Shown: positions 8,475 through 20,445, counted from the stretch's first letter. The stretch: 64,000 bases of DNA from Duganella sp. 1411 (GCF_017833525.1 NZ_JAFICD010000001.1:2728001-2792000), one strand, 5' to 3'. Notes: generated by a model not told the origin, from the sequence alone. Numbers and translations are program-made.

Positions 8475-9368
8475 CTAATCGGCCTTGCGGTATTTCCGCA
8501 TGACGTAGCCGAGGCGGCCGCGGTTGACGTCGAGCCAGGTCCACAGCGCTTCGACGTGTTCGCGGTGGGCGCGGTAGTAGGTGTCGTTGAAGGCGAGCCA
8601 GACACGCGTGTTGATCAGCGGTTGCGGCAGTTGCACGACGGCGCCGTGGTAGCGCGCCAGCGCGGCCTTCAGGTGGGCCGGGGCGACGGCGGCGACCACC
8701 ACGCCGTCGACGCGGCCGAGGCGCAGCTTTTCGATGTTGCGCTCGAGGTCGCGCGCGCCGTCGTCGATCGTCAGGCCGGCCTCGCGCAGGCGCCCGGCGT
8801 AGCTTTGCCCCTGGGCCACGCCCAGCAGCTTGCCCTTGAAATGTTGCATCGGCTGGGTGCTGGCCGGCAGCTTGTCGCTGGCGCGCACCAGCACGATCAG
8901 CGCGTTGTGCATGGCGCGGTCGAGGTCGATATTGCCGGCCTTGTCGCGCGGCAGCGCGATCTCCGGCGGGTAGCTGGGCAGCTCGCCCAGCGGCGACATG
9001 TCGATGTCGCCGGCCGCCAGCGCCAGGCGCAGGCGGGCGATCGGCAGGCGCACCCACACCGGCGGGCAGCCGAAGCCGGCGCCGAGCACGGCGTCGCGCA
9101 TCAGGTCGACGGCGGCGCCGGGCGGGTCCGGCACCTCGGCGCCCTCGCCCATCCAGTAGGGCGGGCGGTGTTGGTCCATGTAGCCGACGCGCACGGGGAT
9201 GCAGGGGGTGGCGGCGCTCGCTAGCGTGTGGATGGCGGCCAGCGTTAGCGCGGCCGCGCATGTCCATAGCGGGCCGGGGCGGCGGCGGGTTGGGTCTTGG
9301 CGGTGGTGCGGGGCGAGGGTGTGGGGCATGACGCTGCGGGCGGGTGGCTGGGGACTCGTCGCTATCAT
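8475..9368 (-). CDS. Periplasmic solute-binding protein, family 3 type
   Basis: About 297 residues. A signal segment (TCAAALTLAAIHTLASAA) is followed by a two-lobe binding domain with VRVGYMDQHRPPYWMGEG at the start, a PGAAVDLMRDAV helix, and AAGDIDMSPLGELPSYP. This is the layout of amino-acid or signal-sensing SBP_bac_3 proteins. No permease or ATPase gene is nearby, so it is an orphan. Such orphans often resemble virulence-sensor-like or quinohaemoprotein-associated binding proteins. The start is uncertain (9383, 9368 or 9329). 9368 is chosen because GGAAA-like bases precede it at an acceptable distance. Confidence 0.75.
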   Translation of the reverse strand: MIATSPQPPARSVMPHTLAPHHRQDPTRRRPGPLWTCAAALTLAAIHTLASAATPCIPVRVGYMDQHRPPYWMGEGAEVPDPPGAAVDLMRDAVLGAGFGCPPVWVRLPIARLRLALAAGDIDMSPLGELPSYPPEIALPRDKAGNIDLDRAMHNALIVLVRASDKLPASTQPMQHFKGKLLGVAQGQSYAGRLREAGLTIDDGARDLERNIEKLRLGRVDGVVVAAVAPAHLKAALARYHGAVVQLPQPLINTRVWLAFNDTYYRAHREHVEALWTWLDVNRGRLGYVMRKYRKAD

Positions 9369-9427
9369 ATAATTTATTTCCATAAGGAAATCTAACGAAA
9401 TGTCACGGGTGGGGTTCGAGTCGCCGA

Positions 9428-9468
9428 CGGAGCTTGGCGGATTACGCTGCGCTAATCCGCCCTACGTG
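9428..9468. repeat. Palindromic intergenic repeat, family 2, copy B
   Basis: Arms GGCGGATTA (9437-9445 region) and TAATCCGCC (ending at 9461) are separated by ACGCTGCGC-type bases, then CTACGTG. This copy directly abuts the tandem repeat that starts at 9478. Confidence 0.8.
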
Positions 9469-9556
9469 TTTTAGAGTGGTTTAGATTGGAGTGGTTTAGA
9501 TTGGGGTGGTTTAGATTGGGGTGGTTTAGATTGGGGTGGTTTAGATTGGGGTGGTT
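9463..9556. repeat. Tandem repeat of a 15-base unit, about five copies
   Basis: The unit GGTTTAGATTGGGGT repeats head to tail at 9478-9492 (one mismatch), 9493-9507, 9508-9522, 9523-9537 and 9538-9552, with degraded partial units on both sides. It is intergenic, between ftsB and the solute-binding protein gene. The first bases (CTACGTGTTTTAGAG) continue the family 2 flank CTACGTGGTTTAGA, so the tandem array looks like an expansion of that flank. Confidence 0.95.
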
Positions 9557-9584
9557 TGGTTGGGCGTTTTGAACCCGGCCGGGC

Positions 9585-9914
9585 TTACTGGTCGGCCGGT
9601 GCCGGCGGCGGCGACGCCAGCGGCACCGCCGGCGCGGCCTGGCCCTTGCCGACGATCTGGATGAAGATTTCGTTTTGTTTGATCATGCTGAGCTCGTAGC
9701 GCGCGCGTTCCTCGACGGCGCCGGTGCCGTCCTTGAGGTCGCGCACCTCGGAGTCGAGCTTGGCGTTCCGGGCCAGCAGTTCGGCGTTCTTCTTGTGGGC
9801 CGCGCCCACTTGCGCCTCGAAGTCGGCCACGCGCAGCCAGCCGCCCTTCCCCAGCCAGAGCGGGTACTGTATCAGCAGCAGCAGCGCTGCCAGGGCGAGG
9901 GTGATCAGGCGCAT
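9585..9914 (-). CDS. ftsB: Cell division protein FtsB
   Basis: A 109-residue bitopic membrane protein with a short cytoplasmic start (MRLI), one transmembrane helix (about residues 3-20, ending LIQYPLWLG), and a periplasmic coiled coil (about 28-70, [22 protein letters not shown] region). The [18 protein letters not shown] segment is the conserved DivIC/FtsB signature. FtsB joins FtsL and FtsQ in the divisome. A Pro/Ala-rich tail follows. The position directly downstream of enolase is the standard order in proteobacteria. The ATG at 9914 is chosen over a TTG 15 bases upstream. Confidence 0.93.
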   Translation of the reverse strand: MRLITLALAALLLLIQYPLWLGKGGWLRVADFEAQVGAAHKKNAELLARNAKLDSEVRDLKDGTGAVEERARYELSMIKQNEIFIQIVGKGQAAPAVPLASPPPAPADQ

Positions 9915-9974
9915 GGTCGACGGGCTCAAGGACGGCCGGCGCGGCGGGCAAACCGCCCGCCGCGCCGCACTACC

Positions 9975-11318
<1,344 letters not shown>

Positions 11319-11389
11319 TTAAGGATAACGGGAATATAACCCGGCACAGCTGTGTTTGCCAACGCGCGCCGGGTGTTTGCCTGCGATTG

Positions 11390-13980
<2,591 letters not shown>

Positions 13981-14157
13981 CTAAAACGGTTATTTCTTCA
14001 GCATTGCCCCCCGAAAATTGCGCTTCGGCCCGGAACATTCCGCATGGCAAAGCTGCCAAAATGGCCGCTTTGGCAATCCGCCGCGACTGTGTCTCAGCGT
14101 ACAGACCGGCTGCGGCGCGGCGGCCAGAATGGCCACTCATTCTTAGAGGAGGCCATC

Positions 14158-14580
14158 ATGAGCTACACAGAACGCGATGCTTACGGTATGTATGTCGACA
14201 ACGGCAACAAGGGTCCCGGCCCGGAACTGATGGGCGCGGACACGCTGATCGGCGACCACGTCCACAACCTGAAGAACGAGCACCTGGGCGAGATCAAGGA
14301 AATCATGCTCGACATGCGCACCGGCAAAATCGCCTACGCGGTGATGTCGTCCGGCGGCATCCTGACGATCGGCGAGAAGCTGTTCGCCGTGCCGTGGGAG
14401 GCGTTGACCCTGGACACGGTCAACAAGCGCTTCACCTTGAACATCGACAAGGAGCGCATCGACAACGCGCCCGGCTTCGACACCGACCACTGGCCGAACA
14501 TGGCCAACCAGACGTGGGCCAGCCAGATCCACAGCTACTACGGCACCCGCTACGACAACCTCGACAGCGGTCCGCTGTGA
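14158..14580 (+). CDS. PRC-barrel domain protein
   Basis: A 140-residue soluble protein. The PRC-barrel spans about residues 25-100 (GADTLIGDHVHNL, GEIKEIMLDMRTGKIAYAVM, FAVPWEALTLDT), and the tail contains HWPNMANQTWASQIHSYYG. Related proteins in soil bacteria are often linked to stress and envelope functions, but no reaction is known. A very strong AGAGGAGG ribosome site at 14145-14152 fixes the start at 14158. Its stop codon overlaps the start of a 59-residue membrane protein, so the two are coupled. Confidence 0.88.
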   Translation: MSYTERDAYGMYVDNGNKGPGPELMGADTLIGDHVHNLKNEHLGEIKEIMLDMRTGKIAYAVMSSGGILTIGEKLFAVPWEALTLDTVNKRFTLNIDKERIDNAPGFDTDHWPNMANQTWASQIHSYYGTRYDNLDSGPL

Positions 14581-14759
14581 TGTCGGCCGCCCTCCTGATG
14601 GCCGGCGCGGCCGCGCTGACGGCGACGTTGATGGTGCGGGTGGCGCGCCGGCGCCAGGCGCAGGCGCGGCCGCCGGCCGGCGTGCCGGTGACGCTGGCGA
14701 GCTGGTCGGACGGTCAGCAATATCAGCTGGCGGCCCACCTGCGGCGCGCGAAACGGTGA
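14580..14759 (+). CDS. Small single-pass membrane protein, 59 residues
   Basis: The ATG at 14580 shares a base with the TGA of the PRC-barrel gene (TGATG overlap). The protein has one N-terminal hydrophobic helix (MSAALLMAGAAALTATLMV), a basic stop-transfer RVARRRQ, and a cytoplasmic tail with the pattern SW-DG-YQ-AHLRRAK. The tail is conserved in a second, damaged copy at 15640-15834, which supports it being a real gene. A strong terminator follows at 14803. No function is recognised. Confidence 0.65.
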   Translation: MSAALLMAGAAALTATLMVRVARRRQAQARPPAGVPVTLASWSDGQQYQLAAHLRRAKR

Positions 14760-14802
14760 ACCTGGCGGGATAGCCACGGCCCGAGTTCACCGATGTAGTA
14801 CG

Positions 14803-14843
14803 GCTTCGGCCGCCCGCGCGAGTGGGCGGCCGAAGTCTTTTTG
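14803..14843 (+). terminator. Rho-independent terminator after the PRC-barrel/small-protein operon
   Basis: A GC-rich stem with left arm GCTTCGGCCGCCC (14803-14815) and right arm GGGCGGCCGAAG (from 14824) is closed by a short loop and followed by a run of T (CTTTTTG). The convergent gene ends at 14853, so it may serve both directions. Confidence 0.85.
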
Positions 14844-14852
14844 ATCCGCGAA

Positions 14853-15440
14853 TTAATGGATGTCTTCCAGCTCATCGTATTCGCGACGGCTCTTGGGCAG
14901 GCGGCGCTCCAGCGTATTGCGCGATTGCAGATCCACGTGTTCGATCAGGACCAAAGCGGCGTTCAACGCGTTGCTCATGGTCTTGGCGGCGTTGGCCATC
15001 GCCTCGACCGGGGTCGGCGGCGGGATCGCGGCGCGCTTTTGCAGGCGGGCGCGCAGTTGCGCGGCGCAGGCCCAGTTCCTTTCCCCAGGGAAGCGTATCC
15101 ACAGGTCGCGCCAGGCGTTGCGGCCGTCGCCCGCCACCTCTTGGGTTAGCTGATGCGGCGAGACGGGACGGCCCTGATATATCAGGTCGTCACCCGCCAC
15201 TTCGGCGCTGTGCCAGGTTTCGTCGTATTGCATCCGCACACGCGTACCCTCGGGCAAAAACAGCATTTTCCAGTGATAACCCCGGGTAGGCAGGGCCGCC
15301 GCCCGCTCACGTTCGATCCACAGGTTGACGGCGGCCACCAACACCTCTGTGACCGATAAAGTGTTGCCGCTCTTGTGCAAGAATTCTTCTAGCAGGAGCT
15401 CCGTGGCGGGAGGTAGTAAACGAGTCTGTGCGGGATTCAT
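14853..15440 (-). CDS. Hypothetical protein with RAMA-like domain
   Basis: A 195-residue soluble protein. Residues about 10-45 look like a short helical, CopG-like segment (SVTEVLVAAVNLWIERE). Residues about 55-125 match the RAMA pattern of restriction or methylase-associated modules: MLFLPEGTRVRMQY, a strand with DDLIYQGRPVS, then NAWRDLWIRFPGERNW. The tail is helical and charged. RAMA domains are found in nucleic-acid and mobile-element conflict proteins, so a DNA-associated role is possible but not shown. An AAGGAG site precedes the ATG at 15440. An imperfect inverted repeat lies just upstream. Confidence 0.6.
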   Translation of the reverse strand: MNPAQTRLLPPATELLLEEFLHKSGNTLSVTEVLVAAVNLWIERERAAALPTRGYHWKMLFLPEGTRVRMQYDETWHSAEVAGDDLIYQGRPVSPHQLTQEVAGDGRNAWRDLWIRFPGERNWACAAQLRARLQKRAAIPPPTPVEAMANAAKTMSNALNAALVLIEHVDLQSRNTLERRLPKSRREYDELEDIH

Positions 15441-15462
15441 ACTCTTTCTCCTTGCGGGTTTT

Positions 15463-15544
15463 GTCGGTTTTTGTCTCTTCCTGTCTCATTAGACCGTGAG
15501 GCCGAGCTGGAGTTCAAAAAAGACAAAAAGAGACGGAAACCGAC
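15463..15544. repeat. Imperfect inverted repeat upstream of the RAMA-like gene
   Basis: Left arm 15463-15487 (GTCGGTTTTTGTCTCTTCCT...) and right arm about 15518-15544, whose reverse complement is GTCGGTTTCCGTCTCTTTTT..., agree at most positions and are about 30 bases apart. It begins 22 bases upstream of the RAMA-like start, where an operator or promoter would lie. Confidence 0.6.
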
Positions 15545-15600
15545 AGTCAAAAGAGTACCGTTCCCGCACGGAGTGGTTTGGCCTCACCCCACACACACCC

Positions 15601-15648
15601 TCTCAGGGCGTGGCGGACAGCCGCATCGGAATATAGGCGATGCCGTCG
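15601..15648. repeat. 48-base direct repeat, left copy (matches the 3' end of the GNAT gene)
   Basis: These 48 bases agree with 16711-16758 at 44 positions, including the run GGCGGACAGCCGCATCGGAA. The right copy is the last 15 codons plus stop of the GNAT gene. The left copy is a stranded fragment with no GNAT gene attached. Between the copies lies the Abi-like gene, so the repeat may mark an insertion or duplication. Confidence 0.85.
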
Positions 15649-15834
15649 AACGCGAAGCACGCGGCCATAACAGAACAATTGCGCACGATCGCGCACCGCC
15701 GGCGCCGTACGTTGGCGCAACCGCCGCCTGGCACGTCGATGACGCTGCCGAGCTGGCCCGACGGCCGGAAATATCAGCCGGAAGCCCACTTGCGGCGGGC
15801 AAAGCAGCCGAAGTCTTTTGTAGCGATTAGATAA
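15640..15834 (+). pseudogene. Decayed relative of the 59-residue small membrane protein
   Basis: The bases 15742-15807 match 14691-14756 at 52 of 66 positions, and the translations share TL-SW-DG-YQ-AHLRRAK. The arginine stretch before it (RRRR, PPPG) also aligns with RRRQ, PPAG of the intact gene. The hydrophobic N-terminal helix is missing: upstream of the Arg stretch the DNA is the stranded GNAT 3' fragment. A 64-codon frame stays open (ATG 15640, TAA 15832-15834) but would encode a protein without the membrane helix. It is therefore called a remnant. Confidence 0.6.
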
Positions 15835-15921
15835 GCAGCAAACCAAGCGATACCGGAAGCGCAATAATGCATAAGAGCCCTTCGGCACATCGGCCAAGGC
15901 GGCGACTTAAGGTGAAAATGC

Positions 15922-15945
15922 GAATGGCCCACCGAGGTGGGCCAT
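15922..15945. terminator. Perfect short hairpin before the Abi-like gene
   Basis: AATGGCCCACC and GGTGGGCCATT form an 11-base perfect stem with a two-base loop. It lies 11 bases before the first possible start of the Abi-like gene. A run of T is lacking, so a terminator or an operator role is equally possible. Confidence 0.5.
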
Positions 15946-15955
15946 TCTAACTCTC

Positions 15956-16705
15956 ATGTTTCCGGGGGGAGGCTCGCGCCAACAAGTCCCGGAACTCACC
16001 GATAAATTATATACCTTTCAGGGAAGCAGTACAGAATTTTACAGACGGTGGCTTATGACACTCCCACAAGACCAAGCCGATGCTATCACCGTGGCCATTT
16101 CTCCTGCACGGATGGGCACTTACCTCAATGCTACCGGCTTTGGAACTAGGGCGACTGCTCTCGATATTTATGTCTGGAACGCCTTGGTGTCCAGCGCTTT
16201 CTTCTCGACCCTACATATCGCTGAGGTAGTTGTGCGAAACGCGATCGCGCAAGCCTTAGAACTGAAGTACGGCGGCAACTGGCCCTGGAATGCCGGTTTC
16301 GAGCGCTCACTGCCGAAATGGTCCAAAGTTGAACTGCAGTCGGCAAAGCGAGGCGTTCCCTTCGGCTCCACCGGCAAAGTTATCGCTGAGCTGAAGTTTG
16401 CCTTTTGGTGCGGATTATTCACGAAAGCCCAAGACCAGCACATATGGAACGCGCACTTACATACGGTGTTTCCATTCCTTCCATTTCCTTTGACTGTGGC
16501 GGCAGGCCGAAAGATGCTTTACGACGACATGGAGGCGCTACGCGGATTCCGTAATCGCATCGCACACCATGAACCCATCATTGCATACCCGCTAGCATGG
16601 TTCCAAAATCGCATACATCGCTTAGTCGCGGTGCGCTGCGAGAAAACAGCAGCTTGGCTTTCTCAATGGGAAGTTGTAAGCGTAGCGCTGGCTGCGCGCC
16701 CATAA
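15956..16705 (+). CDS. Abi-family protein (HEPN-type, phage-defence-like)
   Basis: Up to 249 residues. The body matches the Abi_2-like group: SPARMGTYLNATGF, then LDIYVWNALVSSAFF, EVVVRNAIAQAL, and near the C-terminus the HEPN ribonuclease signature RNRIAHHEPI (R-x4-H). HEPN Abi proteins cut RNA when phage infection is sensed and halt the host cell. Start is uncertain: ATG 15956 or, in frame, ATG 16055, which begins just before the conserved region. The gene has visibly lower GC than its neighbours and is flanked by the 48-base direct repeat, both of which suggest acquisition by transfer. Confidence 0.75.
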   Translation: MFPGGGSRQQVPELTDKLYTFQGSSTEFYRRWLMTLPQDQADAITVAISPARMGTYLNATGFGTRATALDIYVWNALVSSAFFSTLHIAEVVVRNAIAQALELKYGGNWPWNAGFERSLPKWSKVELQSAKRGVPFGSTGKVIAELKFAFWCGLFTKAQDQHIWNAHLHTVFPFLPFPLTVAAGRKMLYDDMEALRGFRNRIAHHEPIIAYPLAWFQNRIHRLVAVRCEKTAAWLSQWEVVSVALAARP

Positions 16706-16710
16706 TCCCC

Positions 16711-16758
16711 CCTCACGGCGCGGCGGACAGCCGCATCGGAATGTAGGCGATGCCGTCG
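16711..16758. repeat. 48-base direct repeat, right copy (3' end of GNAT gene)
   Basis: Partner of 15601-15648, with 44 of 48 positions identical. Here it contains the stop codon and the last codons of the intact GNAT gene, ending in the peptide GIAYIPMRLSAAP. Confidence 0.85.
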
Positions 16759-17183
16759 TGCTCGGCACGCGGGGCTGACGCCACGAATCCCAGATGGCGG
16801 TACATCTGCAGCGCGAACGGCGACGAGTTGACGGTGAAGACCCCGTCCGCGTTCCCCGCCAGCGCGCGCTTCCTGGCCGCCTGCCACAACAGACGGCCGA
16901 AGCCCCTGCCCTGCCACCTGGCCGCCACGAACAGATGGAACAAGTGCGCGTGGTCGCGCACCGCCACCACGCCGGCCAGCTCATCGTCCACATGGCCGAG
17001 CTGATAATCGTAGCGCTGGTCCGCCAGCACCCGCGCGATGGCCGGCGCTTGCATGCTCTCGATGAATTTGCCGGCGCCGGCGCCGTCCGGCTCCAGGGTC
17101 AGCAACGGCAACAGCGGCGCGATCAGCGCGCTGACGGCGGCGGCGTCGCCCGGCCGGGCCTGGCGGATGGTCAGAGTATTCAT
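16713..17183 (-). CDS. GNAT family N-acetyltransferase
   Basis: A 156-residue acetyltransferase. It starts MNTLTIRQARPGDAAAVSAL, a classic GNAT beginning, and has the acetyl-CoA loop RWQGRGFGRLLW (Q/RxxGxG/A) after the strand HLFHLFVA. The end is VNSSPFALQMYRHLGF followed by a terminal strand. The substrate is unknown. It stops 8 bases past the Abi-like gene on the opposite strand, and its start lies 27 bases from the dnaE2 stop, so it could be read through from dnaE2. Confidence 0.88.
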   Translation of the reverse strand: MNTLTIRQARPGDAAAVSALIAPLLPLLTLEPDGAGAGKFIESMQAPAIARVLADQRYDYQLGHVDDELAGVVAVRDHAHLFHLFVAARWQGRGFGRLLWQAARKRALAGNADGVFTVNSSPFALQMYRHLGFVASAPRAEHDGIAYIPMRLSAAP

Positions 17184-17209
17184 CGATCCATTGTGCCAGA
17201 ACTTCCGCC

Positions 17210-20200
17210 TCAACAAAAATCGCGGCTGATGGTCGGCAGCCGCCCCAGCAGATGCGACATGTCGACCAGCCGCTTGGCCACCAGGTGGCGCACGATGCCC
17301 TCCTGCTGCCAGACGCCGTACACGCCCAGCAGCGGCGCGCTCAGCACCTCCCTGCGCTGCTCCTCGACCAGCTTGGGCCAGATGATGACGTTGACGTTGC
17401 CGGTCTCATCCTCGAGGGTGATGAACAGTACGCCCTTGGCCGTGCCGGGCCGCTGCCGCACCGTGACCATGCCGCAGGCGCGCGCCAGCATGCCGTTGGT
17501 GTAGGTGTTCAACGTGGCCGCCGGCAGGAAGCGGTGCTCCAGCAGCTTGGCGCGCAGCAGCGCCAGCGGGTGGCGGCCCAAGGTCAGGCCGTGCGAGCGG
17601 TAGTCGCCGAGGATGTCCTCGCCCTCGCTCGGCGGTTGCAGCACCGGCACCTCCTCGTCCGGCGTGGTCGGGCGCAGCAAGTCCTTGTGCGGCGTGGCGC
17701 CGACCGCCTGCCACAGCGCCTGGCGGCGGTTGCCCGCCAGCTGCGCCAGCGCGTTGCCGGCGGCCAGCACCTGCAGGTCGTGGCGGTCCAGGTCGGCGCG
17801 CCGCGCCAGGTCGGCCACGCTGGCGAACGGCGCCCGCGCGCGCGCCGCTTCGATGCGCTGGGCGGCGCCGTCGCGCATGCCCTTCATCATCGACAGGCCG
17901 AGCCGTACCGCCGGCTGGCCGGCCTTGCCCGCCGGCTCCTCCAGCGACGAATCCCAGCCGCTGACGGTGACGTCGATGTCGCGCACCACCACGCCGTGGC
18001 GCCTGGCGTCCTGCACCAGTTGCGACGGACTGTAGAAGCCCATCGGCTGGCTGTTGAGCAACGCGCACAGGAAGGCGGCCGGCTCGTGGCATTTGAGCCA
18101 GGAGCTGGCGTAGGTCAGCAGCGCGAAGCTGGCCGCGTGCGATTCGGGAAAGCCGTATTCGCCGAAGCCCTGGATCTGGCTGCAGATGGCGGCGGCGAAG
18201 TCCGCGTCGTAGCCGCGCTCGGCCATGCCGTCCATGATGCGCTGCTGGTATTTGTCGACGCCGCCCTTGCGCTTCCAGGCCGCCATCGCGCGCCGCAACT
18301 GGTCGGCCTCGCCCTCGCTGAAGCCGGCGGCGATGACGGCGATCTGCATCACCTGCTCCTGGAAGATCGGCACGCCCAGGGTGCGGCCCAGCGCCTCCTC
18401 CAGCCCGGGCGGATACTGGACCAGCCGCCGGTCCTGGCGCCGCTGCAAATACGGATGCACCATGCCGCCCTGGATCGGCCCGGGCCGCACCAGCGCCACC
18501 TCGATGACCAGGTCGTAAAACACCTTGGGCCGCAAGCGCGGCAGCATGCTCATCTGCGCGCGCGACTCGATCTGGAACACGCCGATGGTGTCGGCCTGGC
18601 ACATCATCGCGTAGGTGGCGGCGTCCTCGGCCGGGATGTCCTGCATGCGGAACGGCACGCCACGGCGCGCGCCCACCATGTCGAGCGCGCGCCGCAGCGC
18701 CGACAACATGCCCAGCGCCAGCACGTCGACCTTCATCAGGCCGAGCTCTTCGAGGTCGTCCTTGTCCCACTGGATCACGCAGCGGCCCTCCATCGTGGCC
18801 GCCTCGATCGGCACCAGCCGCGACAATTTTTCGTGCGAGATGACGAAGCCGCCCGGATGCTGCGACAGGTGGCGCGGAAAGCCCAGCAGCATCATCGCCA
18901 AGGTGGCCCATTGCTGCGCCAGTTGCGAATCCGGGTCCAGCCCGCACTCGGCCAGGCGCCCGACCAGGTCGTGCCGGCTGTCGAACCAGTGGTGCGACTT
19001 GGCCACCTTCTCGACGATGGCCAGGTCGACGCCGAGCGCCTTGCCGCTGTCGCGCAGCGCGCTCTTGGGCCGGTAGCTGATGACGACGGCGGCCAGCGCG
19101 GCGCGGTCGGCGCCGTATTTGTTGTAGATGTACTGGATCACCTCCTCGCGCCGCTGGTGCTCGAAGTCGACGTCGATGTCGGGCGGCTCGTCGCGCTCGC
19201 GCGAGATGAAACGGCCCGTCAGCATGTTGCTGCGCTCGGGGTCGACCTCGGTCACGCCCAGGCAGAAACACACGACCGAGTTGGCCGCCGAGCCGCGCCC
19301 CTGGCACAGGATGCCCTGGCCGCGGGCGTAGCGCACGATGTCGTACACGGTCAGGAAATACGGCTCGTACTTCAATTCGGCGATCAGTTCGAGCTCCTTC
19401 TCGATCTGCCCGCGCACCTTGGCCGACACGCCGGCCGGGAAGCGCCCCCGCGCGCCCAGATACACCTGCTGGCGCAGATAGCTGGCCGGGGTGTGTCCCG
19501 GCGGCACCAGCTCGTGCGGATACTCGTAGCGCAGCTCGGTCAGCTGGAAGGTGCACTCCTGCATGATGCGCAAGGTCTCGAACAGGGCCGCCGGCGGATA
19601 CAGGTTGGCCAGCCGCAGGCGCGGGCGCAGATGCTGCTCGGCGTTCTGCGCCAGCGCGTAGCCGCACTCGCCGACCGGCTTGCCCACCCGCACCGCCGTC
19701 AACGTGTCGTGCAGCGGCTTGCGCGAGCGCACGTGCATGCACACGTGGCCCACCGCCACCACCGCCATGTGGTGCTGCAGCGCCACCTCGTCGATGCTGA
19801 CGCGGTGCGCCTCGTCGAAGGCGCGCTGCAGCAGGTTCAGCCCCATCCACGCGCGGCCGGGAAAGGTGGCTTCCATCCACGCCGCCTGCGCGTGCAGGCG
19901 GTCGACGTCGCCGGGCTGGTGCGCCGGGTAGTGCGGCAGCAATATCATCAAGCAGTCCGGCAAGCCCCGCAAATGGGCGTAGGCCGGCGCCGGCGCGGCC
20001 AGGTCGGCCGGCGTCAGCAGATAACTGCCCTTGGCCACGCGGTTGCGGGCGATGGTGATCAGTTCGCACAAATTGCCGTAGCCGGCGCGGTTTTTGGCCA
20101 GCGCGATCAACGACAGCGCCGGCGTGCCGTCCGGGTTTTTCAGGTGGAAATGGCTGCCGATGATCAGCGGCAGGCCGGCCTCCTTGGCGGCCGCGTGCGC

Positions 20201-20377
20201 GCGCACCACGCCGGCCAGCGAGCATTCGTCGGTGATCGCCAAGCCCGCATAATCGAGCTCGACCGCGCGCGCCACCAGCTCCTCGGCGCGCGAGGCGCCG
20301 TGCAGGAAGGAGAAGTTGGTCAGGCAAAACAGCTCGGCGTAAGCCGGCAATCCCTGCGATGATGGTGGCGCGCTCAT
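17210..20377 (-). CDS. dnaE2: Error-prone DNA polymerase DnaE2 (ImuC)
   Basis: A 1055-residue C-family polymerase alpha subunit. The N-terminal PHP domain opens AELFCLTNFSFLHGASRAEEL. The palm holds the catalytic aspartates in PDIDVDFEHQRREEV near residue 400 and MKVDVLALGMLSALRR near residue 555. A helix-hairpin-helix region and an OB fold (GMVTVRQRPGTAKGVLF) follow. The shortened C-terminus and PHP form identify DnaE2 rather than the replicative DnaE1. It makes the mutagenic bypass step of the SOS response with ImuA and ImuB. It carries its own LexA box 20 bases upstream, while imuA-imuB lie 23 kb away instead of next to it. Confidence 0.95.
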   Translation of the reverse strand: MSAPPSSQGLPAYAELFCLTNFSFLHGASRAEELVARAVELDYAGLAITDECSLAGVVRAHAAAKEAGLPLIIGSHFHLKNPDGTPALSLIALAKNRAGYGNLCELITIARNRVAKGSYLLTPADLAAPAPAYAHLRGLPDCLMILLPHYPAHQPGDVDRLHAQAAWMEATFPGRAWMGLNLLQRAFDEAHRVSIDEVALQHHMAVVAVGHVCMHVRSRKPLHDTLTAVRVGKPVGECGYALAQNAEQHLRPRLRLANLYPPAALFETLRIMQECTFQLTELRYEYPHELVPPGHTPASYLRQQVYLGARGRFPAGVSAKVRGQIEKELELIAELKYEPYFLTVYDIVRYARGQGILCQGRGSAANSVVCFCLGVTEVDPERSNMLTGRFISRERDEPPDIDVDFEHQRREEVIQYIYNKYGADRAALAAVVISYRPKSALRDSGKALGVDLAIVEKVAKSHHWFDSRHDLVGRLAECGLDPDSQLAQQWATLAMMLLGFPRHLSQHPGGFVISHEKLSRLVPIEAATMEGRCVIQWDKDDLEELGLMKVDVLALGMLSALRRALDMVGARRGVPFRMQDIPAEDAATYAMMCQADTIGVFQIESRAQMSMLPRLRPKVFYDLVIEVALVRPGPIQGGMVHPYLQRRQDRRLVQYPPGLEEALGRTLGVPIFQEQVMQIAVIAAGFSEGEADQLRRAMAAWKRKGGVDKYQQRIMDGMAERGYDADFAAAICSQIQGFGEYGFPESHAASFALLTYASSWLKCHEPAAFLCALLNSQPMGFYSPSQLVQDARRHGVVVRDIDVTVSGWDSSLEEPAGKAGQPAVRLGLSMMKGMRDGAAQRIEAARARAPFASVADLARRADLDRHDLQVLAAGNALAQLAGNRRQALWQAVGATPHKDLLRPTTPDEEVPVLQPPSEGEDILGDYRSHGLTLGRHPLALLRAKLLEHRFLPAATLNTYTNGMLARACGMVTVRQRPGTAKGVLFITLEDETGNVNVIIWPKLVEEQRREVLSAPLLGVYGVWQQEGIVRHLVAKRLVDMSHLLGRLPTISRDFC

Positions 20378-20396
20378 GACGAATCAAACCCATGCG

Positions 20397-20416
20397 TACT
20401 GTGTTTATGTACAGTA
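20397..20416. promoter_or_regulatory. LexA (SOS) box between dnaE2 and the PhzF-like gene
   Basis: CTGT (20399-20402), eight bases, then ACAG (20411-20414), flanked by TA on both sides, is the E. coli-type LexA operator CTGT-N8-ACAG. It lies 20 bases upstream of the dnaE2 start and 30 bases before the divergent PhzF-like start. Confidence 0.93.
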
Positions 20417-20445
20417 TTTTACACCCAACCGCTTCGCCACCCAAT

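Noticed and set aside
9463..9556. Tandem repeat considered as a CRISPR array
   Set aside because: The units are contiguous without unique spacers and no cas gene is present.
16055..16705. Reading the Abi-like gene as a complete phage-defence island
   Set aside because: Only one gene with the HEPN motif is present; neighbours are GNAT and dnaE2 genes and no integrase or other defence gene is seen.
17252..20362. Frame of more than 1000 codons opposite dnaE2, and similar ones opposite hrpA (50602-54051) and enolase (9675-11276)
   Set aside because: All are mirror images of conserved genes and have composition typical of antisense reading in GC-rich DNA.
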